From assembly GCA_036277635.1 (NCBI GenBank), contig DASUMP010000221.1, positions 1 to 28,745 of the forward strand: a stretch of DNA of 28,745 nucleotides, in the 5' to 3' direction. A program made the position numbers and the translations under genes. Source of the DNA: DASUMP01 sp036277635 (GTDB taxonomy: Bacteria > Actinomycetota > Acidimicrobiia > IMCC26256 > PALSA-610). The notes beneath the pieces are model-generated. The model worked only from the letters and a program-made list of their open reading frames with translations. It was not told where the DNA came from and made no database searches. Every line of letters starts with the position of its first letter. Within the stretch, counting starts at the first letter, position 1. Positions 6,823 to 14,952 of the stretch are shown in pieces.

Positions 6823-8100
6823 TCACGCCATCGCGGAGGCGAAGTCGGCGGCGGCGGCGATCGTCGCGTCGATGTCGGCGTCGGAGTGGGCGAGGCTGGG
6901 GAACAGCGTCTCGTAGCCGCTCGGCGCGAAGAACGTGCCCGCGGCGAGCAACGCATGGAAGAGGCGCGCGTACTGCTCGTGATCGGCGGCCTTCGCGGCG
7001 TCGTAGTGGGTGACCGGTGCCGGCGCGAAGAACAGCCCGACGAGCGTGTTGACCCGCGTCACTTGCGCGTAGAGGGGCGCGAGCGCGTCGCGCAACCCGT
7101 CGGCGAGGCGCGCCGCTCGAGCTTCGAGGTCGGCGTACGCGGCGTCGTCGAGGTGCGCGAGGACCGCGCGGCCCGCGGCGGTCGCCAGCGGGTTCCCCGA
7201 CAGCGTCCCGGCCTGGTACACGGCGCCGAGCGGCGCGAGCTCGTCCATCAGCGCGGCGGCGCCGCCGACGACCGCGAGCGGGAGCCCACCGCCGACGACC
7301 TTGCCGAAGATCGACAGGTCGGGGGTGATGCCGAACACCTGCTGCGCGCCGCCGGGCGCGACGCGAAAGCCTGTGATCACCTCGTCGAACACGAGCAACG
7401 CGCCGTGACGTGCGGTGCGCTCACGCAACCCCTCGAGGTAGCCCGGCGCCGGGGGGACGAGCCCCATGTTCGCGGCGACGGGCTCCACGAGCACCGCGGC
7501 GATGTCGTCGCCGTGCGCGGCGAACAAGGTGTCGATCGCGTCGAGGTCGTTGTAGGGCGCGACAAGCGTGTCGGCGACCGCGCCGGGCGTGACACCAGCG
7601 GAACCGGGGAGGTTGAACGTGGCGACGCCACTGCCCGCGGCCACGAGGAGCGCGTCGAGGTGGCCGTGGTAGCAGCCCGCGAGCTTCACGACCTTCGACC
7701 GGCCGGTGGCGCCGCGCGCGAGACGCACCGCGGTCATCGCGGCCTCGGTGCCCGACGACACGAGGCGAGCCTTCTCGACGCTCGGCACCCGGTCGCAGAG
7801 GATCTCGATCAGCTCGACCTCACCGGGCGTCGGCGCTCCGTACGACGTGCCGAGCGCGGCAGCAGCCTGCACCGCGCGCACCACGTCGGGATGCGCGTGA
7901 CCCAGGATCGACGCGCCCCACGACTGCACGTAGTCGACGTAGGTGCGCCCCGCCGTGTCCTCGAGGTAGGCGCCGTGGGCGCGCGCCACGAAGAACGGCT
8001 CGCCGCCCACCGCGCCGAACGCCCGCACCGGTGAGTTGACACCGCCCGGGATGCGGGCGAGCGCGCGGGCGAACCACGAGTCGGTCACCGGGAGTCGCAC
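6823..8100 (-). CDS. hemL: Glutamate-1-semialdehyde 2,1-aminomutase
   Basis: This 425-aa PLP enzyme converts glutamate-1-semialdehyde to 5-aminolevulinate, the second step of the C5 pathway. Signatures are IPGGVNSPVRAF (17–28), VSSGTEAAMTAVRLARG (114–130), the PLP-contacting DEVITGFR (239–246) and the Schiff-base lysine Lys267 in FGKVVGGGLP. The length is normal. Two GTG starts are possible: 8100, one base after the hemB stop, and 8088, four codons in, which has GAGG better placed upstream. It is the last gene of the rex–hem cluster and converges on the bc-type operon. The aminomutase and glutamyl-tRNA reductase are both present here, so 5-aminolevulinate comes from glutamate rather than from glycine. 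Confidence 0.96.
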   Translation of the reverse strand: MRLPVTDSWFARALARIPGGVNSPVRAFGAVGGEPFFVARAHGAYLEDTAGRTYVDYVQSWGASILGHAHPDVVRAVQAAAALGTSYGAPTPGEVELIEILCDRVPSVEKARLVSSGTEAAMTAVRLARGATGRSKVVKLAGCYHGHLDALLVAAGSGVATFNLPGSAGVTPGAVADTLVAPYNDLDAIDTLFAAHGDDIAAVLVEPVAANMGLVPPAPGYLEGLRERTARHGALLVFDEVITGFRVAPGGAQQVFGITPDLSIFGKVVGGGLPLAVVGGAAALMDELAPLGAVYQAGTLSGNPLATAAGRAVLAHLDDAAYADLEARAARLADGLRDALAPLYAQVTRVNTLVGLFFAPAPVTHYDAAKAADHEQYARLFHALLAAGTFFAPSGYETLFPSLAHSDADIDATIAAAADFASAMA

Positions 8101-8101
8101 C

Positions 8102-9079
8102 TCAGCCGAGGAGCTCGGCGACGTCGCGCGCGCAGTACGTGAGGATCATGTCAGCACCCGCGCGCTTGATCGCGGTGAGGTGCTCCAACGCGACCGCGGT
8201 GCCGTCGAGCCAGCCGAGCTGCGCGGCGGCGTGCACCATCGCGTACTCGCCGCTCACGTGGTACGCCGCGATCGGCACGTCGAAGCTGGCGCGAGCCGCC
8301 ACGATCACGTCGAGATACGAGAGCGCGGGTTTCACCATGACCATGTCGGCGCCCTCGTCGAGGTCGAGGGCGATCTCGGTCATCGCTTCGCGGGCGTTCG
8401 CGGCGTCCATCTGGTAGCCGCGCCGATCGCCGAACTGCGGCGCGCACTCGGCCGCGTCGCGGAACGGTCCGTAGAGCGCGGAGGCGTACTTCGCGGCGTA
8501 CGCGAGGATCGCGGTGGACTCGTGTCCGGCGGAGTCGAGGGCGCGACGGATCACGCCGACCTGCCCGTCCATCATCCCCGACGGCGCGATCACGTCGGCA
8601 CCGGCGTCGGCCTGCGCGATCGCGACCTCCGCGTAGCGCTCGAGCGTGGCGTCGTTGTCGACGTCGCCGTTCGCGCTCAGCAGGCCGCAATGCCCGTGGT
8701 CGGTGTACTCGTCGAGGCAGTCGTCGGCCATGAGCACCAACGCGTCCCCGACTTCGTCGCGGAGGCTGCGCAACGCGACCTGCACGATGCCCTCGGGGTC
8801 GCTGGCGCCGCTGCCGCGCGCGTCCTTCGTGGCGGGCACGCCGAACAGGATCACGCCGGGGATGCCGAGATCGGCGAGCGCGCGCACCTCTTTGCGCAGG
8901 CTCTCGACCGTGTGCTGGACGACACCGGGCATCGACGCGATCGGCTCGGGGGCGTCGAGCCCTTCCTTCACGAAGAGCGGAGCGACGAGGTCGTCGACGC
9001 CGACGCGCGTCTCGGCGACGAGGCGGCGCAGCGCCGGGGTGCGACGCAAGCGGCGGAGGCGGCGCTCGGGGAAGCCCAC
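8102..9079 (-). CDS. hemB: Delta-aminolevulinic acid dehydratase (porphobilinogen synthase)
   Basis: This 325-aa enzyme condenses two 5-aminolevulinates to porphobilinogen. Both active-site lysines are visible: Lys197 in AYAAKYASALYGPFR and Lys250 in MVKPALSYLD. The metal-site stretch reads CLDEYTDHGHC: Cys121 and Cys131 are kept, but the middle cysteine of the zinc-type triad is Asp123, an intermediate type between the zinc and magnesium forms. The start is GTG 9079. Upstream, TACCAT (9086–9091 on the complement) ends 6 nt before this GTG, so an internal leaderless promoter is possible in addition to read-through from the cobA–hemD gene, whose stop lies 23 nt upstream. The product fits the pathway order hemA, hemC, hemD, hemB, hemL. 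Confidence 0.96.
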   Translation of the reverse strand: MGFPERRLRRLRRTPALRRLVAETRVGVDDLVAPLFVKEGLDAPEPIASMPGVVQHTVESLRKEVRALADLGIPGVILFGVPATKDARGSGASDPEGIVQVALRSLRDEVGDALVLMADDCLDEYTDHGHCGLLSANGDVDNDATLERYAEVAIAQADAGADVIAPSGMMDGQVGVIRRALDSAGHESTAILAYAAKYASALYGPFRDAAECAPQFGDRRGYQMDAANAREAMTEIALDLDEGADMVMVKPALSYLDVIVAARASFDVPIAAYHVSGEYAMVHAAAQLGWLDGTAVALEHLTAIKRAGADMILTYCARDVAELLG

Positions 9080-9102
9080 GGGGCGATGGTACCGGCGGGT
9101 TC

Positions 9103-10566
9103 CTACTCGCCGTTCACGCGGGCGAGCACCGCGTCGACCAGTCCGTCGATGGTGTGGGGGTCGGCCTCGGCGTCGACGCGCAGGCCGCGCTCGCGAGCGG
9201 TCGCCGACGTGACCGGCCCGATGGAGACGACCAGGGGCTGCGGATCCGGGAGTGCGCCGAGCGCGTCGCAGAAGTTCGCCACGGTCGACGACGACGTGAA
9301 GGTGAGCACGTCGACCCGCCCGGCTCGCACCCGTTCGAGGAGCTCGGGGTCGGGGTCGGTCGTGACCGTGCGGTACACCGGGACCACGTCGACGCGGTAG
9401 CCCCGCGCCGCGAGCCCGTCGGGGAGCACATCGCGCGCCGACTCGGCGCGGGCGAGGAGCACCCGCTCGTCGCCCTTCGGAGCAGGGAACGCGTCGAGCA
9501 ACGACTCGGCGACGAAGCGCTCCGGTACGAGGTCGACCACGATGCCGCGCGACGCGAACGCCGAGGCGGTGCCCGGACCGATCGCCGCGACCCGCACACC
9601 AGCGAGCGCACGCGCGTCGAGGCCGGCCGGTCCGAGGCCGCGCTCGAACAGCGCGTCGACACCGTTCGCCGACGTGCACACCAGCCACGAGTAGGCGCGC
9701 AGCTCCGGGAGGGCGACATCGATCGGCGCGATCTCGATCGCCGGGAGCTCGAGCACCTCGGCGCCGAGCGCTGCGAGGCGAGCGTGCAGCTCGCTCGCCT
9801 GCTCGCGCGCGCGGGTCACGACGATGCTCCGGCCGAAGAGTGGGCGCCGTTCGAACCACGAGTAGTCGAGCGCGGCGACGTCGCCGACGACGATCGCCGA
9901 CGGGGGCTTCACACCCGCGTCGGCGATCGTCGCGAGCGTCGCTCGGATGGTGTGCTGCTGCGCGGTCGTGCCCCAGCGCACCGCGGCGACCGGTGTCTCG
10001 GGCGCGCGCCCGCCGTCGATGAGACGGCGCGCGAGGTCGCCGATCCGACCCGCACCCATGAGCACGACCAACGTGCCGCCCGCGCGCGCGAGCGCGTCCC
10101 AATCGGTGTCGGTGGTGCCCTTCGTCGGATCCTCGTGACCGGTCACGATCGTGACGTGCGTGGAGACGCGGCGGTGCGTCACCGGGATCCCCGCGTACGC
10201 GGGGGCGGCGATCGCGCTCGTGATGCCGGGCACGATCTCGTAGGGCACTTCCGCGACGCGGCACGCCTCGGCTTCCTCTCCGCCGCGCCCGAACACGAAC
10301 GGGTCGCCGCCCTTCAGCCGGACGACCTCGAGGCCGGCGCGGCCGCGGTCGACGAGCAGCGCGTTGATGTCGTCCTGGCCCATCTCGACACGCTCGGGGG
10401 ACTTGCCGACGTTCACCAGCTCGGCGTCGGGACGGGCGAGCGCGAGCAGCACCGGCGACGCGAGCCGGTCGTAGACGACGACGTCGGCGCGCCCGAGCAG
10501 CTCGGCGCCGCGCACGGTGATCAACCCCGGATCACCCGGACCCGCACCGACGAGGTAGACCGTCAC
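9103..10566 (-). CDS. cobA-hemD: Fused uroporphyrinogen-III C-methyltransferase / uroporphyrinogen-III synthase
   Basis: This 487-aa protein is a two-domain fusion. Residues 1–240 are a SAM-dependent uroporphyrinogen-III methyltransferase: VGAGPGDPGLIT (6–17), VVRLKGGDPFVFGRGGEE (81–98) and GITSAIAAPAYAGIPVTHR (114–132). Residues ~245–487 are the HemD cyclising synthase, with CTSANGVDALF and a C-terminal TFTSSSTVANF segment. The fusion cyclises hydroxymethylbilane to uroporphyrinogen III and can divert it to precorrin-2 for siroheme or cobalamin. Such fusions are common in actinobacteria and clostridia. The GTG start overlaps the hemC stop (GTGA at 10563–10566), so translation is coupled. Confidence 0.95.
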   Translation of the reverse strand: MTVYLVGAGPGDPGLITVRGAELLGRADVVVYDRLASPVLLALARPDAELVNVGKSPERVEMGQDDINALLVDRGRAGLEVVRLKGGDPFVFGRGGEEAEACRVAEVPYEIVPGITSAIAAPAYAGIPVTHRRVSTHVTIVTGHEDPTKGTTDTDWDALARAGGTLVVLMGAGRIGDLARRLIDGGRAPETPVAAVRWGTTAQQHTIRATLATIADAGVKPPSAIVVGDVAALDYSWFERRPLFGRSIVVTRAREQASELHARLAALGAEVLELPAIEIAPIDVALPELRAYSWLVCTSANGVDALFERGLGPAGLDARALAGVRVAAIGPGTASAFASRGIVVDLVPERFVAESLLDAFPAPKGDERVLLARAESARDVLPDGLAARGYRVDVVPVYRTVTTDPDPELLERVRAGRVDVLTFTSSSTVANFCDALGALPDPQPLVVSIGPVTSATARERGLRVDAEADPHTIDGLVDAVLARVNGE

Positions 10567-11456
10567 GAGGCCGGCTCCAGCAGCATCCGACCGCCGGCGC
10601 CGTCGAGCAGCGCTCGTGCCGCCGCGACGCCGACGAGCGCGGCGTCGTCGCCTCGCTCGCTCGTGCGCAGCACCACCCGCCCGTCGTGCGACGCGAGCAG
10701 CGCGTCGAGCACGACATCGCCGTCGGTCACGTGTGCGAGGGCGCCGACCGGCAGCTCGCACCCGCCCCCCAGCTCGGCGAGGAAGGCGCGCTCGGCGGTG
10801 ACGGCGACGCGCGTCGCGACGTCGTCGATCTCGGCGAGCCGCTCGATCAGTTCGTCGTCGTCGAACCGGCACTCCACCGCGAGCGCGCCCTGCCCGACCT
10901 GGGGCAGCAAGATCTCGGGTTCCAGGATCTCCGCCGCGTGCGCGCCGAGATCGAGGCGATCGAGCGCGGCGGCGGCGACCACCGCGCCGTCGAAGCCGGT
11001 CGCCTTGCGCAGCCTCGTCTCGATGTTGCCGCGCAGCGGCGCGAACCGAAGGTCGGGGCGCAGCGCCGCCAGCTGGGCGCGGCGGCGCACCGAGCCGGTC
11101 GCCACGCACGCACCGGTCGGCAACGCCTCCAGCGTCGAACCGACGAGCGCGTCGCGCGGGTCGCCCCGTTCGGGGAGCGCGCCGAGCACGAGTCCGGGCG
11201 CGGTGCGCGCCGGAAGATCCTTCGCCGAGTGCACCGCGAGATCGGCGCGGCCATCGAGCACGGCGTCTTCGACTTCCTTCACGAACACCCCCACGCCACC
11301 CATCGTGTGGAGGTCGACGTCGAGGTTCCGGTCACCGGTCGTGCTGACCACGATGATGTCGATCTCGTCGGGGTGCAGGCCCAGCCGGTGCACCACGCGC
11401 GCGGTCTGGACCCGAGCGAGGGTGCTGCCGCGCGTGGCGACCCGGAGCCGGCGCAT
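10563..11456 (-). CDS. hemC: Porphobilinogen deaminase (hydroxymethylbilane synthase)
   Basis: This 297-aa enzyme polymerises four porphobilinogens to hydroxymethylbilane. The N-terminal RVATRGSTLA motif, the catalytic aspartate Asp80 in HSAKDLP and the dipyrromethane-cofactor cysteine Cys233 in LGGGCELPVG are all present. The length is typical of the family. ATG 11456 is 6 nt after the hemA stop, and the stop overlaps the start of cobA–hemD. This puts it in the middle of a continuous minus-strand operon led by rex. Confidence 0.97.
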   Translation of the reverse strand: MRRLRVATRGSTLARVQTARVVHRLGLHPDEIDIIVVSTTGDRNLDVDLHTMGGVGVFVKEVEDAVLDGRADLAVHSAKDLPARTAPGLVLGALPERGDPRDALVGSTLEALPTGACVATGSVRRRAQLAALRPDLRFAPLRGNIETRLRKATGFDGAVVAAAALDRLDLGAHAAEILEPEILLPQVGQGALAVECRFDDDELIERLAEIDDVATRVAVTAERAFLAELGGGCELPVGALAHVTDGDVVLDALLASHDGRVVLRTSERGDDAALVGVAAARALLDGAGGRMLLEPAS

Positions 11457-11462
11457 CGGCGC

Positions 11463-12776
11463 TCAGCTCGCGGCGTCGGGATCGCGCGCGTCGCCGGACG
11501 GCTCGTCGGCGTCCTGCGACAGCCCGAACAGCACGGCGAGCGCGTCGGCGAGCAGCTCGCCGCCGTCGGTGCCCGCCGCGTTCTTCACCCGCACCGTCGG
11601 TTCGTGGAGCAGCTTGTTCACGATGCCCTCGGTGAGCGCCTCGATCGTGGCGCGCGTCTCGTCGTCGAGGCCGCCCAGGCGCGCGCGGAACCGCTCGAGC
11701 TCCCCGCGGCGGATCTCGTCGCCGGCGTCGCGCAGCGCCGTGACCAACGGCGCGACTTCGCGAGCGGCTCGATCGGCGCGGTAGCGGTCGAGCTCCTGGG
11801 TGAGGATCTGACGGACGGTGCCGATCTCGGCGCGCCGGCGCTCGGCCGACCGCTGCGCGAAGTCTTTGAGGTCGTCGAGGTCGAGCAGCTCCACCCCGTC
11901 GATCTGACCGACGCCCGGGTCGACGTCGCGAGGCAGCGCGACATCCACGACGAGCAGCGATCGACCCTGCCGTTCGAGCATCACCGCCTCGATCGCGCTC
12001 CGCTCGAGCATGATGCCCGGAGCGGCGGTCGACGCGAGCACGACGTCGGCGTTGACCAGCTCGCGCCCGAGATGACCGAGGCCGACGGCGCGACCACCGA
12101 CTCGTTCGGCGACGGCGCGCCCGCGCGACTCGGTGCGGTTCACGAGGCAGAGGTCGCCGACGCCGCGTTCGCTGATCGAGGCCGCGAGCCCTTCGCCCAT
12201 CTTGCCCGCACCGAGCACGAGCGCACGACAGCCCGCGAGCGATCCGAGGTGCTCGGCGGCGACCGCGACCGCGGCCGACGAGATCGACACGGGATGGCGC
12301 GAGATCCCGGTCTCGGTGCGCACCCGCTTGCCCGACTCGACCGCGTGGCGGAACACGCGCGACAACCCTTGCTGCGCGGTCCCCTCGCTCAGCGCGAACT
12401 GCCACGCGTCGCGCACCTGGCCGAGGATCTCGCTCTCGCCCACGATCATCGAGTCGAGCCCGGCGGCGACCGTGAAGAGGTGCGCGACGGCAGCGTCGTC
12501 GTAGTACGTGTAGAGGTGGTCGTCGAACGCCTCGGGCGCGGCACCCGAGTGCTCGGCGAGGAAGTCGCGCACGTCGCCCACCGCGGGGTGGAAGCGCGTG
12601 CAGCGGGCGTAGATCTCCGTGCGGTTGCACGTGGAGAGCACCACGGCTTCGAGGAGGTGCTCGCGCGCCACGAGGTCGTGGAGCGCCTTCGGCACCTGTT
12701 CGTCGGGGACGGCCATGCGCTCGAGCAGCCCGACGGGCACCGTGCGATGGTTGAGCCCCACCACGATCACAGACAC
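11463..12776 (-). CDS. hemA: Glutamyl-tRNA reductase
   Basis: The 437-aa protein catalyses the first committed step of the C5 pathway, reducing Glu-tRNA(Glu) to glutamate-1-semialdehyde with NADPH. It has the N-terminal GLNHRTVPV motif (7–15), the catalytic Cys50 in STCNRTEIY and the VGESEILGQV stretch (112–121). The nucleotide-binding GAGKMGE (189–195) and a C-terminal dimerisation helix region complete the expected layout. GTG 12776 is chosen because the conserved protein start VIVVGLNHR follows immediately; it overlaps the end of the preceding sirC-like gene by 10 nt. As the entry enzyme of the pathway, it is the logical target for the Rex control suggested by the operator upstream of rex. 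Confidence 0.97.
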   Translation of the reverse strand: MSVIVVGLNHRTVPVGLLERMAVPDEQVPKALHDLVAREHLLEAVVLSTCNRTEIYARCTRFHPAVGDVRDFLAEHSGAAPEAFDDHLYTYYDDAAVAHLFTVAAGLDSMIVGESEILGQVRDAWQFALSEGTAQQGLSRVFRHAVESGKRVRTETGISRHPVSISSAAVAVAAEHLGSLAGCRALVLGAGKMGEGLAASISERGVGDLCLVNRTESRGRAVAERVGGRAVGLGHLGRELVNADVVLASTAAPGIMLERSAIEAVMLERQGRSLLVVDVALPRDVDPGVGQIDGVELLDLDDLKDFAQRSAERRRAEIGTVRQILTQELDRYRADRAAREVAPLVTALRDAGDEIRRGELERFRARLGGLDDETRATIEALTEGIVNKLLHEPTVRVKNAAGTDGGELLADALAVLFGLSQDADEPSGDARDPDAAS

Positions 12777-13420
12777 GAGCGCAGCAGCTCCTTCGCGTCG
12801 TCGAGCCGGCCCGCCCGGACCAGGTCGAGCATGCCGGACTCGAACGCCCGCTGCCAATCGGCGTCCTCCGAGGAACGCCCCGATGCGCGCAGCTCTTCCC
12901 GGGCCTCGGAGAGCAGGTCGAGGAGCACTTCGTACTCGGGGCCCATCTCGTCGGTGACGTGGCGGCGCAGCCACGTCGCGAGTGCCGGGCTGCGACCTCC
13001 GGTTCCGACCGCCACGACGAGATCCGCCCGGCGCACCACCGACATCAGCGTGAACGAGCAGTTCGCCGGGTCGTCGGCACTGTTCACGAACATGCGCCGC
13101 GCCTCGCCGGCCCGGAACACCGCAGCGTTCACGTCGGGGTCGTCGGTCGCGGTGACCGCGAGCCACGCGTCGTCGAGGTCGCTCGGGTCGAACGCACGCT
13201 CACGGGTCTCGACGCGCCCCGCGTCCCGCCACGCGGCGACCTCGGCGCCGACGGCGGGGGCCACGACCACCACGTCGGCTCCGAGGTCGAGCAACGGCTC
13301 GATCTTGCGGGCCGCGATCCGTCCGGCGCCGACGACGACGACGCGACGACCGGCGACGAGCAGGTTCACGGGCCAACCCGTCAGCCCCGGACGGCCCGGG
13401 GCCCCCGACCCACCGGTCAC
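12767..13420 (-). CDS. Precorrin-2 dehydrogenase / siroheme synthase N-terminal domain protein
   Basis: This 217-aa protein corresponds to the N-terminal half of CysG (SirC/Met8 type), which uses NAD+ to oxidise precorrin-2 to sirohydrochlorin. It has a Rossmann motif VVVVGAGRIAARKIEPLLDLGA (about 27–48), a VTATDDPDVNAAV stretch, and the family motif VNSADDPANCSF. The methyltransferase half is supplied separately by the cobA–hemD fusion two genes downstream. Whether it also chelates iron cannot be told from sequence. The GTG start overlaps the rex stop (GTGA at 13417–13420), and the 3' end overlaps hemA by 10 nt, so the genes are tightly coupled. Confidence 0.92.
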   Translation of the reverse strand: MTGGSGAPGRPGLTGWPVNLLVAGRRVVVVGAGRIAARKIEPLLDLGADVVVVAPAVGAEVAAWRDAGRVETRERAFDPSDLDDAWLAVTATDDPDVNAAVFRAGEARRMFVNSADDPANCSFTLMSVVRRADLVVAVGTGGRSPALATWLRRHVTDEMGPEYEVLLDLLSEAREELRASGRSSEDADWQRAFESGMLDLVRAGRLDDAKELLRSCL

Positions 13421-14100
13421 AGCACCGACTTCCGCCGCTCCGGCGCGAGCCCACCGGGACCCGAGAACGCGCGCCGCAGCTGGTAGAAGGACAGGATCTG
13501 CAGCTCGATCGCGAGGTCGACCTTGCGCAGCGACACGCCCTCGGGCACTGTCACCAGGGCCGGCGCGAAGTTGAGGATCGACGTCACCCCGGCGTCGACG
13601 AGCTGGTCGGTCACGTCCTGCGCGACCGTCGCGGGCGTGGCGAGGATGCCGATCACGATCTCGCGTTCGGCGACGATCCGGTCGAGCTCGGCGAGCGGCT
13701 CGACCACCAGCTCACCGACGGTCGTCCCGACGACGTCGGGATCGGCGTCGATGAGCGCCACGACGCGAAACCCGCGGGCACCGAAGCCACGGTAGTTCGC
13801 GAGGGCGCGTCCGAGGTTGCCGACGCCGACGATCGCGACAGGCCAGTCGCGGGTGAGACCGAGCTCGCGGGAGATCTCGTGCAGCAGGTACTCGACGTCG
13901 TACCCCACGCCGCGGGTGCCGTACGAGCCGAGATAGCTCAGGTCCTTGCGCACCTTGGCGGCGTTGACGCCCGCGAGCTCGGCGAGCCGCTCCGACGAGA
14001 CCGTCGCGATCTCACGCTCCGCGGTGTCGAGCAGTGCCCGGTAGTAGAGCGGGAGGCGTGCGACGGTCGCCTCCGGAATCCGTCGTCGGGGCTCGCCCAC
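13417..14100 (-). CDS. rex: Redox-sensing transcriptional repressor Rex
   Basis: This is a 227-aa protein if started at GTG 14100. I prefer that codon because AAGGAG (complement of 14109–14114) lies 8 nt upstream; an in-frame GTG at 14136 would add 12 residues without a ribosome-binding site. Residues ~10–65 form the winged-helix DNA-binding domain, with RKDLSYLGSYGTRGVGY at 51–67. Residues ~85–200 form the NAD(H)-binding Rossmann domain, with VGVGNLGRAL at 91–100. Rex senses the NADH/NAD+ ratio and releases DNA when NADH is high. It leads a heme operon, the arrangement known in Streptomyces. A matching operator lies upstream at 14164–14181, which suggests autoregulation. Confidence 0.96.
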   Translation of the reverse strand: MGEPRRRIPEATVARLPLYYRALLDTAEREIATVSSERLAELAGVNAAKVRKDLSYLGSYGTRGVGYDVEYLLHEISRELGLTRDWPVAIVGVGNLGRALANYRGFGARGFRVVALIDADPDVVGTTVGELVVEPLAELDRIVAEREIVIGILATPATVAQDVTDQLVDAGVTSILNFAPALVTVPEGVSLRKVDLAIELQILSFYQLRRAFSGPGGLAPERRKSVL

Positions 14101-14151
14101 GCTGCTCGCTCCTTGCCCGACCACCTCGGGCTGCACCGGGACCGGACCGCG

Positions 14152-14181
14152 AGCCTAGGTCGCTTGTGACCAGATTCTCAA
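14152..14181 (-). promoter_or_regulatory. Candidate rex promoter
   Basis: On the minus strand, TTGAGA (complement of 14176–14181) and TAGGCT (complement of 14152–14157) are separated by 18 nt, fitting an actinobacterial housekeeping promoter. The start would fall near 14145 and leave a ~45-nt leader to GTG 14100. The -35 box coincides with one half of the Rex operator. Confidence 0.55.
14164..14181. promoter_or_regulatory. Rex operator (ROP)-like site
   Basis: TTGTGA (14164–14169) and TCTCAA (14176–14181) are spaced by 6 nt and match the published Rex operator half-sites TTGTGA-n6-TCACAA at 11 of 12 positions. The site overlaps the -35 box of rex and lies 31 nt upstream of the divergent gene at 14212, so Rex bound here could repress both directions. 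Confidence 0.7.
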
Positions 14182-14198
14182 AGTCGGCCGGGGCCGCT

Positions 14199-14204
14199 TA
14201 GCCT
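14199..14204 (+). promoter_or_regulatory. Candidate leaderless -10 box
   Basis: TAGCCT ends 7 nt before the ATG at 14212, the distance expected when transcription starts at the start codon itself. A weak -35 (TTCTCA, 14175–14180) is 18 nt upstream and falls inside the Rex operator. No Shine-Dalgarno is present. Confidence 0.45.
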
Positions 14205-14211
14205 GGCGGCG

Positions 14212-14952
14212 ATGGTCGCCGGCCTCGCGTTCCTCGCCACTGCGATCGCCACGCTGTTCGCGCAAGCCACCCTCGTGCGCTGGACGCAGGGGCGCGCACC
14301 CCACCAGGGTGCGTGGACGGTCGCGCTCGCGATGTACGCGGCCGCGTCGGCCGCGCTCGCCACCGGCGAGTCCACCGGCTGGGACGGCGGCACGTACCGG
14401 GTCTTCTACCTCTTCGGGGCGATCCTCGTCGTCCCGTGGCTCGCGCTCGGGACGGTGCACCTGCTCGTCGGACCGACCGCCGGCCGACGCGTGCTGCTCG
14501 GCCTCCTCGTGTTCAGCGGGCTCGCGGCCGGCGTCGTGCTCACGACCGAGCTGACGCAGCCGATCGCGACGAGCGGGATCCCGGTCGGCAAGGAGCACTT
14601 CGACGCGTTCCCGCGAGTGCTCGCCGCGCTCGGCAGCGGGATCGGTGCGACCGTCGTGCTCGCCGGCGCGGTGATCTCGGTCGTGCGCGCGCTCCGGCGT
14701 CGCAACGAGGGCCGGCTCGCGATCGCCAACGGCCTCATCGCGCTCGGCGTGCTGCTCAACTCGAGCGGCGGGCTCGTCCAAGGAGTCGTCGGTCACGACG
14801 AGGCGTTCACGCTCGCGCTCGCCGCCGGCGTCGCGGCGATCTACGCCGGCTTCTCCGTCGCGACGTCGGGTGCGAGCGCGCGCCGCACGAGCTTGCCCGC
14901 GAAGTTGCGGGGCAACGACGCCACCACTTCGACGCGGCTCGGCAGCTTGTAG
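14212..14952 (+). CDS. Polytopic membrane protein divergent from rex
   Basis: This is a 246-aa hydrophobic protein with about seven predicted membrane helices spread over residues 1–220, and a 30-residue basic C-terminal tail. No motif allows a family assignment. Candidate polar membrane residues are few, so a transporter or enzyme role cannot be argued. It shares the 111-nt intergenic region with rex and its probable promoter overlaps the Rex operator, which suggests redox-linked expression. Its last 112 nt overlap the convergent acyl-CoA ligase gene on the other strand; the tail has no earlier stop. Translation is probably leaderless. Confidence 0.78.
   Translation: MVAGLAFLATAIATLFAQATLVRWTQGRAPHQGAWTVALAMYAAASAALATGESTGWDGGTYRVFYLFGAILVVPWLALGTVHLLVGPTAGRRVLLGLLVFSGLAAGVVLTTELTQPIATSGIPVGKEHFDAFPRVLAALGSGIGATVVLAGAVISVVRALRRRNEGRLAIANGLIALGVLLNSSGGLVQGVVGHDEAFTLALAAGVAAIYAGFSVATSGASARRTSLPAKLRGNDATTSTRLGSL

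Noticed and set aside
10686..13574. A 962-codon open frame on the plus strand across the heme genes.
   Set aside because: It lies antisense to rex–hemA–hemC coding sequence with clear motifs, is Arg/Glu-rich without any domain, and is the usual result of very high GC content.
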